The notes: a model not told the origin generated them from the letters alone. A stretch of 64,000 nucleotides of DNA from Pseudomonas paralactis (GCF_001439735.1 NZ_JYLN01000003.1:1-64000); one strand, 5' to 3'. Shown: positions 54,459 through 63,552, counted from the stretch's first letter. Numbers and translations are program-made.

Positions 54459-55200
54459 GGCCGCTCCCATGGGGCTTCTCCTTTTTGTTGTGCCATCCGA
54501 GGTAGAGGTAAAGCACCAGCAACGCCAGCGCCATGGCGAACCACTGCACGGCGTAAGCCAGGTGTTTTTCCGGGCCCATGCCAACGACAGGCCAGGTGGT
54601 TTCGTACGTACCGGGGCCCGCTTCGGCACGCAGTTCGTAGGCAAAGCCGCTGCGCCCCAGCTCTTCCCACAGCGCGGCGGGGTGTAGCGCAGTGAGCAAG
54701 CGCGGCCATTGCGCGCTGGCAGGGTCGGCATGCAGCTGGAAGGTCTCGCCGGGGGCGACGTACACCCAGGCGTCGAGATTCAATGCCTGCTCAGGCGTGG
54801 AGAAGGCCGGCGGCGTACGCCGGTCCGGCCACGGCAACCAGCCGCGATTAAGCAGTAGCCACAGGCCGCTGGCCTGATCCTGAAAGGGTTGCAGCAGTTC
54901 GACACCCACCTTGCCGTCACGCATACGGTTATCCAGCAATACGCTGTGCGCGCCGTCCAATTGCCCGCGAAGATGGACGCGGCGAAAGGCCGGGTCGGCC
55001 ATATCACCGAGCTGCGCACTGCTGATCGGCTCGGCGACACGGCGCTCGGCGTAACGCTCCACCAACAGCTGTTTTTCATGCCCACGAGACAGCTGCCAGA
55101 ACCCCAGGCTCACCATCAGCGGTAACAGCACCAGCACCACCAGTGTCGGCGCGATACCTGGACGAAAGCGCTGCATGGCACTGGCTATACTGGATCTCAT
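54436..55200 (-). CDS. SURF1 family cytochrome oxidase assembly protein
   Basis: A 254-residue protein with two helices (about 17-36 and 213-233) enclosing a periplasmic domain, the Shy1/SURF1 layout. Signatures are GFWQLSRGHEKQ, FRRVHLRGQLDG, LLLNRGWLPWP and GPEKHLAYAVQWFAMA. It assists heme A insertion into subunit I. It starts 32 bp from the divergent DUF2909 gene. Confidence 0.93.
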   Translation of the reverse strand: MRSSIASAMQRFRPGIAPTLVVLVLLPLMVSLGFWQLSRGHEKQLLVERYAERRVAEPISSAQLGDMADPAFRRVHLRGQLDGAHSVLLDNRMRDGKVGVELLQPFQDQASGLWLLLNRGWLPWPDRRTPPAFSTPEQALNLDAWVYVAPGETFQLHADPASAQWPRLLTALHPAALWEELGRSGFAYELRAEAGPGTYETTWPVVGMGPEKHLAYAVQWFAMALALLVLYLYLGWHNKKEKPHGSGHESTQHV

Positions 55201-55232
55201 CGCCCCTCCCTCTGCAGCCCTGGAGCCAGACC

Positions 55233-55436
55233 ATGCTCAAAGCAGCCATTGCCCTGATGCTGATCGCGACTGTCGTGAGCCTGTTCAGTGGCCTGTTCTT
55301 CCTGGTCAAGGACGAGGGCAACTCCAACCGCCTCGTCACCGCCTTGACCGTGCGCGTGGTACTGGCCGTGATCACCGTGGGCTTGATCGCCTGGGGCTTT
55401 TTCAGCGGCCAACTGGTCTCTCATGCGCCTTGGTAA
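55233..55436 (+). CDS. DUF2909 twin transmembrane protein
   Basis: A 67-residue protein with two helices joined by VKDEGNSNRLVTALTVR, the twin-TM DUF2909 pattern. It is the only plus-strand gene inside the oxidase cluster, divergent from SURF1 and convergent with coIII, whose stop lies 6 bp beyond. TGGAG lies 7 nt before the ATG. The same position holds a small gene (PA0109) in P. aeruginosa. Function unknown, probably linked to the oxidase. Confidence 0.85.
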   Translation: MLKAAIALMLIATVVSLFSGLFFLVKDEGNSNRLVTALTVRVVLAVITVGLIAWGFFSGQLVSHAPW

Positions 55437-55442
55437 GCCGCC

Positions 55443-56330
55443 TCACAGCACATAAACAAAGAAAAACAACCCGATCCACACCACATCCACAAAGTGCCAA
55501 TACCAACTGGCCGCCTCGAAGCCGAACTGATGCTCGGCGTTGAAATGCCCACGCAGAATGCGCATCAGCATCACGAACAGAATGAGGGTGCCGATGGTCA
55601 CGTGGGCGCCGTGAAAGCCCGTCAGCATGAAGAACGTAGCGCCGTATACACCTGAGCCCAGGGTCAGGCCCAACTCCTTATAAGCATGGATGTATTCCTC
55701 AGCCTGGAACCCAAGAAATGCCAGGCCCAGCAGCACGGTGATCGCCAGCCAAAGCTTGAGCGCACCGCGATGACCTTTGCGCAGGGCATGGTGGGCAATG
55801 GTGATGGTCACGCTGGAACTCACCAGCAGGATGGTATTGACCAACGGCAGGCCCCAAGGGCTGATGGTGCCTTTGGGCGCAGGGTAAAGCTTGGGGTCGG
55901 GGTTATTGAGCAGCGGCCAGGCAAACTCGAAGTTCGGCCACAACATATGCGCGATGCCTTTGGGGCCTTCACCCGCCAGCCAGGGCCCCGCCCAGACGCG
56001 CACGTAGAACAGCGCACCAAAAAAGGCGATGAAGAACATCACCTCGGAAAAGATGAACCAGGTCATGCCCCAGCGAAACGAGCGATCCATCTGCGCGCTG
56101 TACAGCCCGGCGCGGCTTTCCTTGATCACCGCGCCGAACCAGCCGAACAACATGTAGGCCAACAACAGGCCGCCCACGAAAAAGATCCACGGCCCGTGGG
56201 ATTCGGGGCGCGCGGCCTTCAAGTCGTTAAACCACACCGCCAGGCCGTACACGGTGACCAGTAAGCCAATCGTGGCAATTATCGGCCATTTGCTTTGCGC
56301 CGGTACGTAGTACGTATCATGAGTCGACAT
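55443..56330 (-). CDS. coIII: cytochrome c oxidase subunit III
   Basis: A 295-residue subunit III with seven helices. The N-terminal THDTYYVPAQSKWP and C-terminal EASWYWHFVDVVWIGLFFFVYVL are diagnostic; ISEVMFF-like IFSEVMFFIAFFGALFYVRVW is conserved. It supports proton uptake and stability of the aa3 oxidase. Also called coxC/ctaE. 35 bp downstream of ctaG. Confidence 0.95.
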   Translation of the reverse strand: MSTHDTYYVPAQSKWPIIATIGLLVTVYGLAVWFNDLKAARPESHGPWIFFVGGLLLAYMLFGWFGAVIKESRAGLYSAQMDRSFRWGMTWFIFSEVMFFIAFFGALFYVRVWAGPWLAGEGPKGIAHMLWPNFEFAWPLLNNPDPKLYPAPKGTISPWGLPLVNTILLVSSSVTITIAHHALRKGHRGALKLWLAITVLLGLAFLGFQAEEYIHAYKELGLTLGSGVYGATFFMLTGFHGAHVTIGTLILFVMLMRILRGHFNAEHQFGFEAASWYWHFVDVVWIGLFFFVYVL

Positions 56331-56365
56331 GTATTCGCTCTCCTGATTGAGGGGGCAAACAGTAG

Positions 56366-56917
56366 CTAGCCGCCGGTCCTCACGGCCACGGGCGGCTGAC
56401 GCGCAGTGATATCGAACAGCGTGTACGCCAGGGTCAAATGCTTCACATCCTTGGGCATCGCGCGGTCGACGATAAAACGCACCGGCATTTCGATCCGCTC
56501 ACCCGGCTGAAGCACTTGCTGGGTGAAGCAAAAGCATTCGGTCTTGTGGAAATACATGGCCGCTTCGGCCGGGGAAATACTCGGGATCGCCTGGGCGGTC
56601 ATGGGTTTATCGGTAGGGTTGTAGGCCACGAACAGCATCTCGTTAACCGCCCCCGGGTTGACCACAATCTCATCGGCCCTGGAATGAAACTCCCAGACCA
56701 TGTCGATGGCGTTGGTGGACAGAAACTGCACCCGCACCTGCCGGGAAGGGTCGACCATTTGCTCGCCCTCGTACTGCCCGGCGGTCTTGCCGTTGATGCC
56801 GAACGCCTTGCACATCACGTCGTAGATGGGCACCAGCGCGAAGCCGAAGGCGAACATCGCCAGCACCAGGATTAGCAGGCGGGTGACCAGGCGCTTGAGC
56901 GGGACGGAGTCAGCCAT
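56366..56917 (-). CDS. ctaG: cytochrome c oxidase assembly protein CtaG/Cox11
   Basis: A 183-residue copper chaperone with one helix (about 11-31) and a periplasmic beta domain. The copper-binding motif ECFCFTQQ (CFCF) and VDPSRQVRVQFLSTNA are present, and the single Cys of DVMCKAFG follows the helix. It inserts CuB into CoxA. The frame stays open upstream through the REPIN, but the ATG at 56917 (MADSVPLKRL) begins the family sequence. Confidence 0.94.
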   Translation of the reverse strand: MADSVPLKRLVTRLLILVLAMFAFGFALVPIYDVMCKAFGINGKTAGQYEGEQMVDPSRQVRVQFLSTNAIDMVWEFHSRADEIVVNPGAVNEMLFVAYNPTDKPMTAQAIPSISPAEAAMYFHKTECFCFTQQVLQPGERIEMPVRFIVDRAMPKDVKHLTLAYTLFDITARQPPVAVRTGG

Positions 56918-56941
56918 GGCGCCCACCTGGCTTTGGACTTT

Positions 56942-57033
56942 CTGTGGGAGCTGGCTTGCCTGCGATGAGGGCCTGGGGGTTGGTAGATTCAGCGCCTGAC
57001 CTACCGCCATCGCGGGCAAGCCCGCTCCCACAG
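56942..57033. repeat. REPIN inside the oxidase gene cluster, GTGGGAGC class
   Basis: CTGTGGGAGCTGGCTTGCC...GATG and the reverse CATCGCGGGCAAGCCCGCTC-type copy are inverted about 90 bp end to end. It separates coxA from ctaG, two codirectional genes likely to be cotranscribed. Confidence 0.85.
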
Positions 57034-57052
57034 GGGGAGTATAGGGAGGGCT

Positions 57053-58636
57053 TCATTTGACCTCCGGCGGCGTGGTGAAGGTGTGGTACGGCGCAGGCGA
57101 AGGCACGCTCCATTCCAGGCCTTCGGCGCCATCCCACGGCTTGGCCGGCGCAGGGGGGCCGCCACGGATGCACTTGATCACAATGAACAGGAAGAAGATC
57201 TGTGTGGCGCCGAACATAAAGGCACCAATGGACGAAACCATGTTGAAGTCGGCAAATTGCAGGTTGTAGTCCGGCACCCGCCGCGGCATACCCGCCAGCC
57301 CTACAAAGTGCATGGGGAAGAACGCCATGTTCATGCCCACGAAAGACAGCCAGAAATGCAGCTTGCCCAGGGTTTCGTCGTACATGTGGCCGGTCCATTT
57401 CGGCAGCCAGTAGTAGGCCGAGGCGAAGATCCCAAAGATCGCGCCGGGCACCAGTACGTAATGGAAGTGCGCCACCACAAAGTAGGTGTCGTGGTACTGA
57501 AAGTCCGCCGGCGCAATCGCCAGCATCAGTCCGGAGAAGCCGCCAATGGTGAACAGGATCACGAAGGCCACCGCAAACAGCATCGGCGTCTCGAACGTCA
57601 GTGAGCCTTGCCACATGGTGCTGACCCAGTTGAAGACTTTAACCCCCGTGGGCACGGCGATCAGCAGGGTGGCGTACATGAAGAACAACTCACCTACCAG
57701 CGGAATGCCCACCACGAACATGTGGTGCGCCCACACGATGAACGACAGGAATGCGATGCTCGCCGTGGCGTAGACCATCGAGGTGTAGCCAAACAGCGGC
57801 TTGCGCGAAAAGGTCGGGATGATCGAGCTGACGGCGCCGAACGCCGGCAGAATCATGATGTACACCTCGGGGTGGCCGAAGAACCAGAACACGTGCTGGA
57901 ACAGTACCGGATCACCGCCGCCGGCCGCGCTGAAGAAGCTGGTACCGAAATGGATATCCATCAGCATCATGGTCACGCAGCCCGCCAGCACCGGCATCAC
58001 CGCGATCAGCAGGAACGCGGTGATCAGCCAGGTCCACACGAACAGCGGCATCTTCATCAGGGTCATGCCAGGCGCACGCAGGTTGAGGATGGTGGCGACC
58101 ACGTTGATCGCCCCCATGATCGAACTGATGCCCATCAGGTGAATGGCAAAGATAAAGAACGTCACGCTTTCCGGCGCATAGGTGGTGGAAAGCGGCGCGT
58201 AGAAGGTCCAGCCGAAATTCGGCCCGCCACCAGGGCTGAACAAGGTGGACACCAGCAGCAGGAACGCCGCCGGCAGCAGCCAGAAGCTGAAGTTGTTCAT
58301 GCGCGGCAGGGCCATGTCCGGCGCGCCGATCATCAGCGGGATCATCCAGTTGGCCAACCCGACAAAAGCCGGCATCACCGCGCCGAACACCATGATCAGA
58401 CCGTGCATGGTGGTCATCTGGTTGAAGAACGCCGGCTGCACGATCTGCAGGCCCGGCTGGAACAACTCGGCACGGATCACCATGGCGAACGAGCCACCGA
58501 GCAGGAACATGGTGAAGGCAAACCACAGGTACATCGTGCCGATGTCTTTGTGGTTGGTGGTCAGCACCCAGCGCATCAAGCCTTTGGCGGGGCCGTGGGC
58601 ATGGTCGGCATGACCGTGGTCGATCACAGTGCTCAT
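57053..58636 (-). CDS. coxA: cytochrome c oxidase subunit I (aa3 type)
   Basis: A 527-residue heme-copper oxidase core with twelve helices. Conserved sites are WFFGHPEVYIMILPAFG (CuB His and the cross-linked His-Tyr), FIVWAHHMFVVG (CuB His pair), and VVAHFHYVLVPGA (heme a/a3 histidines). It reduces oxygen to water and pumps protons. With CoxB and subunit III it forms the aa3 oxidase, which in P. aeruginosa is RpoS-dependent and used under starvation. Also called ctaD. Confidence 0.97.
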   Translation of the reverse strand: MSTVIDHGHADHAHGPAKGLMRWVLTTNHKDIGTMYLWFAFTMFLLGGSFAMVIRAELFQPGLQIVQPAFFNQMTTMHGLIMVFGAVMPAFVGLANWMIPLMIGAPDMALPRMNNFSFWLLPAAFLLLVSTLFSPGGGPNFGWTFYAPLSTTYAPESVTFFIFAIHLMGISSIMGAINVVATILNLRAPGMTLMKMPLFVWTWLITAFLLIAVMPVLAGCVTMMLMDIHFGTSFFSAAGGGDPVLFQHVFWFFGHPEVYIMILPAFGAVSSIIPTFSRKPLFGYTSMVYATASIAFLSFIVWAHHMFVVGIPLVGELFFMYATLLIAVPTGVKVFNWVSTMWQGSLTFETPMLFAVAFVILFTIGGFSGLMLAIAPADFQYHDTYFVVAHFHYVLVPGAIFGIFASAYYWLPKWTGHMYDETLGKLHFWLSFVGMNMAFFPMHFVGLAGMPRRVPDYNLQFADFNMVSSIGAFMFGATQIFFLFIVIKCIRGGPPAPAKPWDGAEGLEWSVPSPAPYHTFTTPPEVK

Positions 58637-58694
58637 GGCCGTTCTCCTGCGTGCGAGTGAGCGGGGCGATTCAGGGCATTGGCAATGAAAGTCG

Positions 58695-59822
58695 TCATTT
58701 GCTTTCCGCCTGTTTCAGAGCCAGCACATCTTTGGGCGTGACCATGTCGCCTTTGTTATTGCCCCAGGCGTTACGCTCATAGGTCACCACAGCGGCGATA
58801 TCCACTTCCGAAAGCTGCTTGCCGAAAGCTGCCATCGCGGTGCCGGGCTTGCCGTGATACACGATGCTCAGATGGTCTTTGGCCGGCCCAGTGGCGATTT
58901 TCGAGCCCTTGAGCGCCGGGAACATCGGCGGCAAACCTTGGCCCTCAGCCTGGTGACAGGCCACGCAGGTGGTGTGGTAGACCTTGTCGCCACGGGCCAC
59001 CAGTTCGTCCAGTGTCCACTCTTTGGAGGTCAGTTCCTTGAGCTTGGCCGCTTCTTCCTTGCGCTCGCCCAGCCAGGCGTCGTAGTCGGCCCTGGATTTG
59101 ACCTCAACCACGATGGGCATGAAGCCGTGGTCTTTGCCGCAGAGTTCGGCGCACTGGCCACGGTAGATGCCGGGCTTCTCGACGCGGGTCCAGGCCTCGT
59201 TGACGAAGCCCGGGATGGCATCGCGCTTGACCGCAAAGGCCGGCACCCACCAGGAATGGATCACATCGGCGGCGGTCACCAGAAAGCGCACCTTGGCGCC
59301 CACCGGCAATACCAGCGGCTGGTCGACTTCCAACAGGTAGTGTTCGCCCTTGGTGGCCTGGTTATGGATCTGCTCGGCGGGCGTGGCCAGGTTGCTGAAG
59401 AACTCCACATCCTGGCCCAGGTATTTGTAGTGCCACTTCCATTGGTAGCCGGTGACCTGGATATCGATATCCGACTCACTGCTGTCGTAGATGTTGATGA
59501 GGGTCTTGGTCGCCGGTATGGCCATGGCCACGAGAATCAGCAGGGGCACAACCGTCCAGAGAATTTCCACGGTGGTGCTCTCGTGGAACTTGGCCGCGAC
59601 CTGGCCCGTGGAGCGACGGTGCAGGATCATCGACCAGAACATCGCGCCAAACACGACGATGCCGATCACCACACAGATCCAGAAAATGGTCATGTGCAGG
59701 TCAAACACGGCGTGACTGACTTCAGTAGCCCCTGGCGCCATATTCGTTGTCCAGGCGGCGTGCGCCTGGCCGAATACCGACCACAACAGGAGGCCCATCC
59801 AAACGTGTGGATGTCGCGTCAT
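58695..59822 (-). CDS. coxB: cytochrome c oxidase subunit II with fused cytochrome c domain
   Basis: A 375-residue subunit II. It has a signal peptide (ending AHAAW), two helices (about 43-63 and 86-104) and a cupredoxin domain with CuA ligands H189, C224, C228, H232 and M235 (CAELCGKDHGFM). A C-terminal cytochrome c domain has CVACH (286-290), so the enzyme is caa3-like. The ATG at 59822 has GGGG 8 nt upstream; the longer ORF adds non-signal sequence. First gene of the block, with about 370 bp of promoter DNA upstream. Confidence 0.95.
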   Translation of the reverse strand: MTRHPHVWMGLLLWSVFGQAHAAWTTNMAPGATEVSHAVFDLHMTIFWICVVIGIVVFGAMFWSMILHRRSTGQVAAKFHESTTVEILWTVVPLLILVAMAIPATKTLINIYDSSESDIDIQVTGYQWKWHYKYLGQDVEFFSNLATPAEQIHNQATKGEHYLLEVDQPLVLPVGAKVRFLVTAADVIHSWWVPAFAVKRDAIPGFVNEAWTRVEKPGIYRGQCAELCGKDHGFMPIVVEVKSRADYDAWLGERKEEAAKLKELTSKEWTLDELVARGDKVYHTTCVACHQAEGQGLPPMFPALKGSKIATGPAKDHLSIVYHGKPGTAMAAFGKQLSEVDIAAVVTYERNAWGNNKGDMVTPKDVLALKQAESK

Positions 59823-60191
59823 TGCGGGTTCCCCTTTATGTTTCTTGTTATCCCGCCGGTTTGCACCTGCGGCCAAGGGAGCGGCTTCCATACTGCTTAC
59901 AACCGCCAAGCCTTGCCTGCGTCATGCAGTTGGGCGTCATCAGCTAATTGCGTACAAAATCGAGTATAGACAGCCGTAGCAACCCCGCAATGCGTGGGGG
60001 CAAATCAATAGAAACAGACAGACGGAGCCCGTAAAATGGGCGGCGGAATCGTTTATCCGACGAACGATGGCATTTCGATATAACGCCCGCGTATAACCAT
60101 GAAATAATTATGACAAATGCGTCTTAGGCGCTCGTATAAACGAACTACCTTATCCTCTCCCTTTTCCTACGCCTGTTTCACTGGAGCCTTC
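59823..60191. other. intergenic region between divergent coxB and the PA0104-like gene
   Basis: About 370 bp without a gene. It must hold both promoters. A/T-rich segments lie at 60075-60120 (ATGAAATAATTATGAC). I cannot call specific elements with confidence. Confidence 0.4.
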
Positions 60192-60839
60192 ATGAACACC
60201 GCCGCATTGCGCGAGCAGATTTCCCGTGCCCATCAACACGAAGCCAGCACCGGCCAGCTTGCCACTCAGCTGGAACAACAATTGCCGCACCTGCACTCGG
60301 CCATTTCCCTGGCTGACGGTGATCGCAACATCGTCATGACGCGTTTTGTCACCGCTTATATCGACCTGGTTCCCGATTTGTTGGACGCCGCCAATGACGT
60401 GGCCCGCGAGGCCGGAATTGAAAGCCAGATCAAGCCGGTGCTGAAAATCGCCGAACACTTTTTCCTCCAACCGCCCGCGATCCTGGCCGGGCACGAAGGT
60501 CTGGACGGCCTGCTGGACGAGGCTTACCTGGCCCATCGCCTGGTGGAAGAGGTCAATGACCTGTACATCAAGCATTTCGGCCAGCCGTTAATCCCGGCGG
60601 ATACCACCGTGGCCAACGTGATTGCGCATCGATTGATCGGCGAAACATTCGCCAACCAATTGGATGAGGCCGTACACCACGCAGTGGATGAAATGCTCAA
60701 CGAAGAAAGTTTTGCGCTGGAGTCGGTCGAGGCCTATCGCGAACAGCTCAAAAGCCCGGAAACAGAAGCGGCGTGGAAGCGCTGGCCATGCCTGTCGCGC
60801 CAGCTAGGGGTTGAGCTGTCGCTGGATCAGATGGCGTAA
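60192..60839 (+). CDS. conserved hypothetical protein (PA0104-like)
   Basis: A 215-residue soluble, acidic, largely helical protein. No domain that I recognise; no signal peptide or membrane helix. Features include HLHSAISLADGDRNIVMTRFVTAYIDLVPDLLDAA and LLDEAYLAHRLVEEVNDLYIKHFGQPLIP. TGGAG lies 5 nt before the ATG at 60192. It sits between coxB and the SulP gene, as PA0104 does in P. aeruginosa. Function unknown. Confidence 0.8.
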   Translation: MNTAALREQISRAHQHEASTGQLATQLEQQLPHLHSAISLADGDRNIVMTRFVTAYIDLVPDLLDAANDVAREAGIESQIKPVLKIAEHFFLQPPAILAGHEGLDGLLDEAYLAHRLVEEVNDLYIKHFGQPLIPADTTVANVIAHRLIGETFANQLDEAVHHAVDEMLNEESFALESVEAYREQLKSPETEAAWKRWPCLSRQLGVELSLDQMA

Positions 60840-60863
60840 ATTTCAGATCCGATAAAGATCCAA

Positions 60864-60955
60864 TGTGGGAGCCGGGCTTGCCCGCGATGGTGGTGGGTCA
60901 GTCAGCTAATTTGTTGGCTGACACTACGCCATCGCGGGCAAGCCCGGCTCCCACA
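60864..60955. repeat. REPIN, GTGGGAGC class
   Basis: TGTGGGAGCCGGGCTTGCCC and its exact reverse complement, with a GGCTGAC-type centre, between converging genes. Confidence 0.88.
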
Positions 60956-60967
60956 ATTTTTTGGCGC

Positions 60968-62509
60968 TCAGACAGGCGCTGATCCGATCCCCACCGTCGT
61001 ACGCACTCGGCCTTCCAGCCGGCGCTTCAATCCCCGTGCCTCGATCACCAGCGTCGAGCCCTTGGCCGCATTGGCCCGCCCCCACTCCTCCAGCAATTCC
61101 AGACAAGAGTGGTCGATGTAACTCAAGTTACTCAGCGGCACGTGCAACGTGGTCCCCGCAGGCACCGAAGACAGCACCTGCGTCAGCGCCGGCACCTTGA
61201 GAAAGGTCGCGGCACCGGTCAAACGCAACTCCATCTCACCGTCCTGGGGCAGGTCGACCAGGCTGACTTTCAATCGGGACGCCTTGAATGCCAGCTTGAC
61301 CAGGGTCAGCCCGAAGCCCACCAGCACACCGGTCAGCAAGTCGGTAAAGATGATTGCCAGTGCCGTGGCTGCATAGGTGAACATCGGCATCCGCCCATAA
61401 CGCCCCAGCGCCTTGAACGCCTTGACGTCCACCAGCTTGATCCCGGTGTACACCAGCACACCCGCCAGGCTCGCGACCGGGATGCTTTGCAACACGCTCG
61501 ACAGCAAGAGCACGAAGCCCAGCAGCCACAGGCCATGGAACATCGCCGACATACGTGTGGTGGCGCCAGCCTGGACATTGGCCGAGCTGCGCACGATCAC
61601 GCCGGTCATCGGCAGAGCACCCACCAGGCCGCACAGCATGTTGCCGACACCTTGGGCAGACAACTCCTTATCGAAATCGGAACGCTGGCCACTGTGCATA
61701 CGGTCCACCGCTGCGGCAGACAGCAGGGTTTCGGCGCTGGCAATAAACGCCACCGCGAAAGCTGCGATCAACAGCTGTGGGTCAGCCAGGTTGAGCAGAT
61801 CACTGGGGCGTAGCCAATCGATGGCATCCGCGAGATTTTCCGGGACTTCAACGCGCTTGACCTGCAATGCCAGCACCAGGCTGGTGACGGTCGCCAGGCC
61901 CACACCCAGCAGGGCGCCCGGCACAAACCGCAATTGCCGTGGGCGGAATTTGTCCCACAGGTACATGACCAACATGGTCGACAGCCCTAGCAGGCCAGCC
62001 TGCCACCCGAGCCCGCCACCGAGGGTCGGAACCGCTTCAGCCACCGCCGCCGGAAAGCCTGCCAGGTTATCCAGCCCGGAGGGCTTGGGCGCCCCATCGA
62101 GCATCACATGGATCTGCGAGAGCACAATCAGCACGCCGATCCCCGCCAACATGCCGTAGACAACCGCTGGCGCCGTGACACGAAACCAACAGCCCAGGCG
62201 CAGACGCCCGGCCACCAGTTGCAGGAAGCCGGCCAGCAACAGGATCGGGCCCAGCATCATCATGCCGTGCTGGCGCACCAGTTCGAACACCAGTACCGCC
62301 AAACCCGCCGCCGGGCCGCTGACTTGCAGCGGCGACCCCGCCAACCAGCCCACCACCAGGCCACCGATGATCCCGGTGATCAGCCCCTTGGCCGGCGGCA
62401 TACCGGACGCAATCGCAATGCCCATGCACAGCGGCAGGGCGACCAGAAACACAACCACCGAGGCGAGCAGCTCCCGTGGCAATACAGCTTTCAATTGAGC
62501 AGCACGCAT
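60968..62509 (-). CDS. SulP family anion transporter, probable bicarbonate transporter
   Basis: A 513-residue SulP/SLC26-type permease with about eleven to twelve helices (residues 10-410) and a C-terminal STAS domain (about 430-510; LSNLSYIDHSCLELLEEWGR). Motifs include ASGMPPAKGLITGIIGGLVVGWLAGSPLQVSGPAAGL and LPMTGVIVRSSANVQAGATTRMSAMFHG. Members carry sulfate or bicarbonate. Adjacency to a beta-carbonic anhydrase 85 bp upstream on the same strand favours bicarbonate. The ATG at 62509 follows GGGAGAG. Confidence 0.9.
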   Translation of the reverse strand: MRAAQLKAVLPRELLASVVVFLVALPLCMGIAIASGMPPAKGLITGIIGGLVVGWLAGSPLQVSGPAAGLAVLVFELVRQHGMMMLGPILLLAGFLQLVAGRLRLGCWFRVTAPAVVYGMLAGIGVLIVLSQIHVMLDGAPKPSGLDNLAGFPAAVAEAVPTLGGGLGWQAGLLGLSTMLVMYLWDKFRPRQLRFVPGALLGVGLATVTSLVLALQVKRVEVPENLADAIDWLRPSDLLNLADPQLLIAAFAVAFIASAETLLSAAAVDRMHSGQRSDFDKELSAQGVGNMLCGLVGALPMTGVIVRSSANVQAGATTRMSAMFHGLWLLGFVLLLSSVLQSIPVASLAGVLVYTGIKLVDVKAFKALGRYGRMPMFTYAATALAIIFTDLLTGVLVGFGLTLVKLAFKASRLKVSLVDLPQDGEMELRLTGAATFLKVPALTQVLSSVPAGTTLHVPLSNLSYIDHSCLELLEEWGRANAAKGSTLVIEARGLKRRLEGRVRTTVGIGSAPV

Positions 62510-62594
62510 GATGACTCTCCCGAGGCATTCGCCGGGCACGGTAAAGCCTGGCTGCGTCCATGGCAGCCACCGCGTTACCCGGCAGGGAAGTGTG

Positions 62595-63323
62595 TTAGAA
62601 GCGCGCTTTAGGCGTCGCTGAAGGGATCGGCTCGGTGCCGTTCAGCGGTCGGAACGCCGCTTTGTCCGCATCGTAGGCTCGAATTTCGCTGGTCTCGATG
62701 TTGTAGATCCAGCCATGGATAAACAAATGACCATTGGCCATGCGCGAAGCCACGGAAGGGTGGGTGCGCAAATGTTGCAGTTGGGCGATAACGTTTTCTT
62801 CGGTCAGCACCGCCATGCTCTCGCCTTCGTTGGCGCAGTCGCAGTTGTCGTGGACCATGGTCTTGGCGACCTCGGCGTGACGCAACCATGCCTTGACCGT
62901 CGGCATCTTTTCCAGGCTGTCGGGGTTGAGTACCGCGCGCATGGCGCCGCAGTCGGAGTGCCCGCACACAATGATGTGCTGTACGCCAAGGGCAAGCACC
63001 GCGTATTCGATGGCCGTGGAGACGCCACCGTTCATCTGGCCGTAGGGAGGCACCACGTTACCGACGTTACGGGTCACGAACAGGTCGCCAGGGGAGCTTT
63101 GGGTAATCAGCTCGGGCACGATGCGCGAATCGGCGCAGGTAATGAACATTGCCCGTGGGCTCTGGGCCGTGGCAAGTTTCTTGAAGAGTTCTTCCTGCTG
63201 GGGGAAGACGTCGTGATGGAAATGCAAAAAGCCGTCAACGATATGTTGCAACGCTGCATCGGCGGACTCCGCCACAGGGGCTGAAGCCGACGCAGCCAAC
63301 GGCTGTTTATCCTTGTCACTCAT
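62595..63323 (-). CDS. beta-carbonic anhydrase
   Basis: A 242-residue beta-class carbonic anhydrase. Zinc ligands are C63, H122 and C125, with D65 and R67 of the CADSR motif (ITCADSRIVPE) forming the catalytic dyad; GHSDCGAM follows the usual pattern. It interconverts CO2 and bicarbonate. No real signal peptide; the N-terminal 20 residues are polar and Ala-rich. It corresponds to psCA1 (PA0102) by position and is probably cotranscribed with the SulP gene. Confidence 0.93.
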   Translation of the reverse strand: MSDKDKQPLAASASAPVAESADAALQHIVDGFLHFHHDVFPQQEELFKKLATAQSPRAMFITCADSRIVPELITQSSPGDLFVTRNVGNVVPPYGQMNGGVSTAIEYAVLALGVQHIIVCGHSDCGAMRAVLNPDSLEKMPTVKAWLRHAEVAKTMVHDNCDCANEGESMAVLTEENVIAQLQHLRTHPSVASRMANGHLFIHGWIYNIETSEIRAYDADKAAFRPLNGTEPIPSATPKARF

Positions 63324-63552
63324 GATTCATCCTCTTGATCAATGCAGGGAAGGGGGTCAGGTCAATTCGACGCCAGCACAGTGAAATAGTTGTAAAAGCA
63401 CCGCAGGCCAAGGCGTCGACTCGTCAGTCACTCGCTGAACAAGGTAACCACTGAAACTTAACTCAAACTGAATGAACCGCTCTAGAACGCGGGTTTCAGT
63501 GATGTCAAAACGCGACCATTCCTACAGCAACTTCACCGCCATCTTCTTCAGT
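63324..63552. other. intergenic region upstream of the carbonic anhydrase gene
   Basis: About 230 bp with no gene seen. It is relatively A/T-rich toward 63450-63560 and should contain the promoter for the carbonic anhydrase-SulP pair. Confidence 0.4.

Noticed and set aside
57608..58660. 350-codon plus-strand ORF opposite coxA
   Set aside because: It is the reverse complement of conserved oxidase subunit I and is His/Arg/Gln-rich without motifs.
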